DNA from: Planctomycetaceae bacterium
GTDB lineage: Bacteria; Planctomycetota; Planctomycetia; Planctomycetales; Planctomycetaceae
Direction: 5' to 3'
Length of the DNA: 64,000 nt
NCBI GenBank assembly: GCA_020638955.1
Contig: JACKHO010000006.1
Span: 62,001 to 126,000 of the forward strand
A program made the translations under genes and the position numbers. The notes beneath the pieces were generated by a model. That model saw nothing but the letters and a program-made list of their open reading frames with translations, did no database searches and was not told where the DNA came from. Of this stretch, positions 60,829 through 64,000 are shown piece by piece; position 1 is the stretch's first letter, and each line of letters begins with the position of its first letter.

Positions 60829-63306
60829 ATGAATCTGCATCAGACACTCACGGATGTTCGTCTTGCTGTGGTTAGTGCCCTCTTTGTGACACTGACGACC
60901 ATTCCCCTGCTGGGCGACGATTTCAATTTCCTGATTGGCGAGAAAGTCGGTCAGCAGGAACAGGCGGAAGCTGACGTCAAGGCAGCACTTTCGGAAACAG
61001 ACGACTCTGGTGTCGTTCTGCTGCAGGTGCGTCTCACGGTACCGCCCGGGGCCAATACGTATTCGCAGGATCCCAGCTTTGCGAAGCCGACGAAGATTAC
61101 CGTCACTACTCCAGCCGGTTTGACGCCGCTGGGTGAGGGGTTCGTTCCAGATCATCCTCCGAAAGTGGCGTTCGATGCGAATTTCGATAAAGACGTCGAA
61201 AAGTTCACAGGCTCAGTCACATTCACTCGTCGCTTCCTGCTGCCGCAGGGAGTGGATGTTAAGAGCGCGAAGCTCGAAGGTGTTGTGAGTTTCCTGATGT
61301 GCAACGAAGCGACCTGTTTGCCGCAGAAGATTTCATTCGCGGCAAGGCTTGGTGATGCTCTTCTCCCGCTGGCCGAGAAGCCAGCACCGGCGGACACGCC
61401 CTCGATTATCGATTTGGCCGGTCCGTCCGATCTTCCCGCTCCGTCGGACATCCCGGCACCGACCGATATGCCCTCCCCGCCAGAAGACGCTCCGCCTCCG
61501 ATGGTGAAAGATGGAGTTGACGTCGCCGAGGCATATCAACTGACACCCATGCGCGGCGAAGACGCTGACCCCATCCGTCTCACCTTCTGGTACACGAGAG
61601 TATGGGAGTCGAAGGCCTCGGATGCTTCCACGGTCACTCTCAATATCCGAATGCAATTGGACGAGGGTTGGCGAACGTATGCACTTGAGCCGGCTGGCGA
61701 GGACCAAATTGAAGTTCCCACAGCGTTGACACTTGGTGAACTCAGTGGACTGAAGGCGGTTGGCGAGTGGAGATCATCTCCCGCCCCAGAACTGCACAAA
61801 ACGGATGTTGGCACGTCGTCGGCACATGAGCATGTCGTCACCTGGAGCCACGACTTTGAAGTCACCGACGGAGAAGCCATTGGCCTTCAGGGAAGCATCC
61901 GGTATCAACTTTGCAAAGAGCTTTGTTTGCGGCCGCTGACGATTGCATTTTCCTTAGGGAAATTGCAGCAAAGCGAGGACACCGCGCGCGCGGTATTACT
62001 GGCAGCACTTCCTGATCCTGATTCCGATGTGCCCAATCTGGCTACGGACTCGTTTGAAGTGGAAGGGCAAGTCACGTCGGCAGATTCTGGATTGTGGTGG
62101 ATTCTGGCGATCGCATTTTTCGGCGGGATTATGTTGAACGTCATGCCCTGCGTGTTGCCGGTGCTGGCCATTAAGATTCTGAGCTTCGTGCAGCAAGCGG
62201 GAGAAAGCCGGCAGCGAATTCTTCTCCTGAATGTGTTCTACACAATTGGCGTCTTGTTTGTATTCATGATTCTGGCGGGATTGTCGGTAGTTGGAAATAT
62301 GGCCTTTGGAGACCTGTTCCAGGACTGGTACTTCAACATGGCGATGATTCTCATTGTCTTTGCAATGGGGTTGAGTCTGCTCGGTGTCTTTGAGTTGCCC
62401 ATCTCAGGGATTCTTCCATCGGCATCCTCACACAAGGAGGGACTCGGAGGCGCATTCTGGACGGGAATTATTGCCACCCTGTTGGCTACTCCCTGTACCG
62501 CTGGCGTGATGGTGACGCCACTCGCATTTCTCCGGGATCAACCGCCCAGTATGTCGTTCCTGGTGTTTGGCCTGATGGGACTCGGCATGGCATTTCCTTA
62601 TCTCCTCGCTGGCTTGTTCCCAAAGATTGTGCGCCTCATTCCCAAGCCCGGCGAATGGATGGTAAAGTTCAAACAGATTTGTGGCTTCGTGCTGTTGGGT
62701 ACGGTCATCTTCCTGATGGATTCGCTTGATGATAAAGAGATCCTCGGAACTTGCGTCGTCCTGCTTGGAGTTGGCTTAGGGCTATGGATGTTGACCAACT
62801 TGGTCGATCAAAACAGCAGCTTTACGGCGAAGGTGCGTAACGCCTTGCTGACGATTGTCGTCTGCGGTCCCGTCATCGCCTGGGGAGTCATACCGAAGAT
62901 GGAGATTGAATCTGTTCCGTTCTCGGAAGCTCGCTTCAATGAACTGCGTCAGCAGGGAAAGCCCATCCTGATTGACTTCACCGCCGACTGGTGCGCAATC
63001 TGTAAAAAGAATGAGTTTGAGGCGATCAATACACGCGAGACCCAGAGTTTCCTGCGTGAGCATGACATTGAATTTATGGTGGCGGATTTTACGAAAGAAG
63101 ACCCGACAATCCGAAAATGGCTGAACAAATTTGAACAGCAAAGTGTGCCGCTGACAGTCATTGTTCCTCCCGACAACAAGCCTTTCATTCTGATAAGCGG
63201 CGGTTACTCGAAGGCCTTGCTGCTTGAGAAGCTTCGAAAGGCCGTTGCCGATACTCCGAAGCAGACCGCTCAAAACTCGTCTGCCAATGCCGCTCCGGCG
63301 CTCTAG
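60829..63306 (+). CDS. DsbD-like thiol:disulfide interchange protein with fused thioredoxin
   Basis: 825 residues. Signal peptide (about 1-30). Two DsbD-alpha (N-terminal) domains, each with a Cys pair: CNEATCLP (about 158-165) and CKELCLRP (about 360-368). Then eight-helix DsbD membrane domain with the functional cysteines NVMPCVLPV (about residue 440) and TPCTAGV (about 556), and a C-terminal thioredoxin domain with WCAIC (about 722). It would pass electrons from cytoplasmic thioredoxin to periplasmic proteins and cytochrome c maturation, which fits a genome rich in secreted cytochromes. Standard DsbD has one alpha domain, so the duplication is notable. Confidence 0.92.
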   Translation: MNLHQTLTDVRLAVVSALFVTLTTIPLLGDDFNFLIGEKVGQQEQAEADVKAALSETDDSGVVLLQVRLTVPPGANTYSQDPSFAKPTKITVTTPAGLTPLGEGFVPDHPPKVAFDANFDKDVEKFTGSVTFTRRFLLPQGVDVKSAKLEGVVSFLMCNEATCLPQKISFAARLGDALLPLAEKPAPADTPSIIDLAGPSDLPAPSDIPAPTDMPSPPEDAPPPMVKDGVDVAEAYQLTPMRGEDADPIRLTFWYTRVWESKASDASTVTLNIRMQLDEGWRTYALEPAGEDQIEVPTALTLGELSGLKAVGEWRSSPAPELHKTDVGTSSAHEHVVTWSHDFEVTDGEAIGLQGSIRYQLCKELCLRPLTIAFSLGKLQQSEDTARAVLLAALPDPDSDVPNLATDSFEVEGQVTSADSGLWWILAIAFFGGIMLNVMPCVLPVLAIKILSFVQQAGESRQRILLLNVFYTIGVLFVFMILAGLSVVGNMAFGDLFQDWYFNMAMILIVFAMGLSLLGVFELPISGILPSASSHKEGLGGAFWTGIIATLLATPCTAGVMVTPLAFLRDQPPSMSFLVFGLMGLGMAFPYLLAGLFPKIVRLIPKPGEWMVKFKQICGFVLLGTVIFLMDSLDDKEILGTCVVLLGVGLGLWMLTNLVDQNSSFTAKVRNALLTIVVCGPVIAWGVIPKMEIESVPFSEARFNELRQQGKPILIDFTADWCAICKKNEFEAINTRETQSFLREHDIEFMVADFTKEDPTIRKWLNKFEQQSVPLTVIVPPDNKPFILISGGYSKALLLEKLRKAVADTPKQTAQNSSANAAPAL

Positions 63307-63553
63307 AATTGGGAAAATCGGTACGACTGGCGAGGGGAATCGTCTCAATCGGAACGTCATTCTGGCGCTGAGGGTGCCTAAAGTCGCTTGAAGCCTTGGC
63401 TAACATCAACTTTGGACGATATAATCTCAAGTGTCGTCGGGATGGCACTCCGTCAGCTCCAAACGGCTGTTGACCGTGTCACTCGAGGATGTCCCACCCC
63501 ACATGAGCTGGTCGCCTGACTGGCTTCCCACCAAATACGTCGAGGCTCCCCCA

Positions 63554-64000
63554 ATGAACCTCACGCCTTCCGCGACCGCCCTGCGTCGCTCCGCCACCGC
63601 TCCAGCGCTGACTTACGCTGTGCGATTTGGTGCATGCGCACTCATGGTGACGTTGCTGTTGTTGTCGACTTCGATTTCCAGCATCGATACGCCGCAATTC
63701 CTTCCCATTCCACTTGATGGTTTTACCACCGTCATTCAGAAGGATTTTCAGGTCATCTTGGACAACCCCGGGGACATTGAAAGTGCCAACAACGTCGTCT
63801 TTGCCAACAACTGCGAGTATCCCACTCGGATTGTTTCCATCGTCGAAGAAGGAACGTGGGTCGAGCCGGGCGATGTCATTGTGGAACTCGATTCCAGCGG
63901 CTTTCACGACTACGCGCAGAAGCGACGCATTCTGCTGGTAAAGGCCGAGAAAGTTCTGAAGGACGCTGAAGAAGACGTCAAAATTCAGGAACTGACGAAT
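63554..64000 (+). CDS. HlyD-like efflux adaptor protein (3' partial)
   Basis: The frame is open from the ATG at 63554 (ATG at 63503 is also in frame) to the window end, giving 149 residues so far. Signal-anchor helix (about 28-45, CALMVTLLLLSTSISSI), then a biotinyl-lipoyl-like segment (YPTRIVSIVEEGTWVEPGDVIVELDSS) and the start of a coiled coil (RRILLVKAEKVLKDAEEDVKIQEL). This is the plan of membrane fusion proteins of RND, MacA or HlyD exporters. The partner transporter probably lies beyond the window. Confidence 0.8.
   Translation, partial: MNLTPSATALRRSATAPALTYAVRFGACALMVTLLLLSTSISSIDTPQFLPIPLDGFTTVIQKDFQVILDNPGDIESANNVVFANNCEYPTRIVSIVEEGTWVEPGDVIVELDSSGFHDYAQKRRILLVKAEKVLKDAEEDVKIQELTN

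Overview
The window reads as a chromosomal segment of a planctomycete, probably in or near the Planctomycetales. The main reasons are a paired secreted cytochrome (DUF1549/DUF1553) and DUF1501 gene, a second large DUF1549/DUF1553 cytochrome, a DUF1552 protein, a sulfatase, an ECF sigma factor translationally coupled to a Ser/Thr kinase, and many large secreted proteins of unknown function. Coding density is high. There are no rRNA or tRNA genes and no CRISPR array that I can see.

Layout: 1-8.4 kb is a carbohydrate-related block: a PQQ-type beta-propeller (cut at the 5' end), a CE15-like glucuronoyl esterase, a coupled operon of BNR sialidase-like protein, a TctC-TctB fusion and TctA (tripartite tricarboxylate transporter), and a divergent sulfatase. 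8.6-16.3 kb holds a secreted protein, a bidirectional terminator, a WD40-like protein, proA, a TRASH-like lipoprotein, an orphan ABC-2 permease and a RimK/MptN-like ATP-grasp ligase.

16.37-18.0 kb is the most striking part: a complete retron. A sigma70-like promoter is followed at the predicted +1 by a 20-nt a1 arm, an AGC branch-guanosine context, two msr stem-loops, an msd hairpin with an 18-bp stem, an a2 arm complementary to a1, and then a retron-type reverse transcriptase carrying NAxxH, YADD and a VTG-like (VAG) motif. The RT has a roughly 115-residue N-terminal extension, and no known retron effector gene is adjacent.

18.0-29.4 kb is one minus-strand flagellar cluster, in transcription order flgB, flgC, fliE, fliF, fliG, fliH, fliI, fliJ, motE-like, fliQ, fliR, flhB, motA, and two different motB-like genes. 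fliP, fliM/N, flhA, flgD/E and fliK are not in the window. Divergent from it are two HDOD genes, the second fused to a protein kinase. 32.9-40.8 kb carries the DUF1501/cytochrome pair, a double-CDGSH Fe-S protein and a second cytochrome protein. 40.9-48.7 kb has DUF1844, a membrane-anchored secreted protein, a GT2 glycosyltransferase, a DksA-type zinc-finger protein, an HtrA-like protease, a small unknown, a DUF1552 protein and a transposase remnant.

48.9-53.0 kb is an ECF sigma - kinase - secreted coiled-coil operon. 53-64 kb contains a secreted alpha/beta hydrolase, a CbiX-like protein, a SAMHD1-like HD phosphohydrolase, a UDP-sugar pyrophosphorylase gene broken by two single-base frameshifts, a HEAT-repeat lipoprotein, a DsbD-like thiol:disulfide reductase with fused thioredoxin, and the start of an HlyD-like adaptor that runs off the end. 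Several perfect 10-12 bp inverted repeats sit just upstream of genes and may be regulatory.
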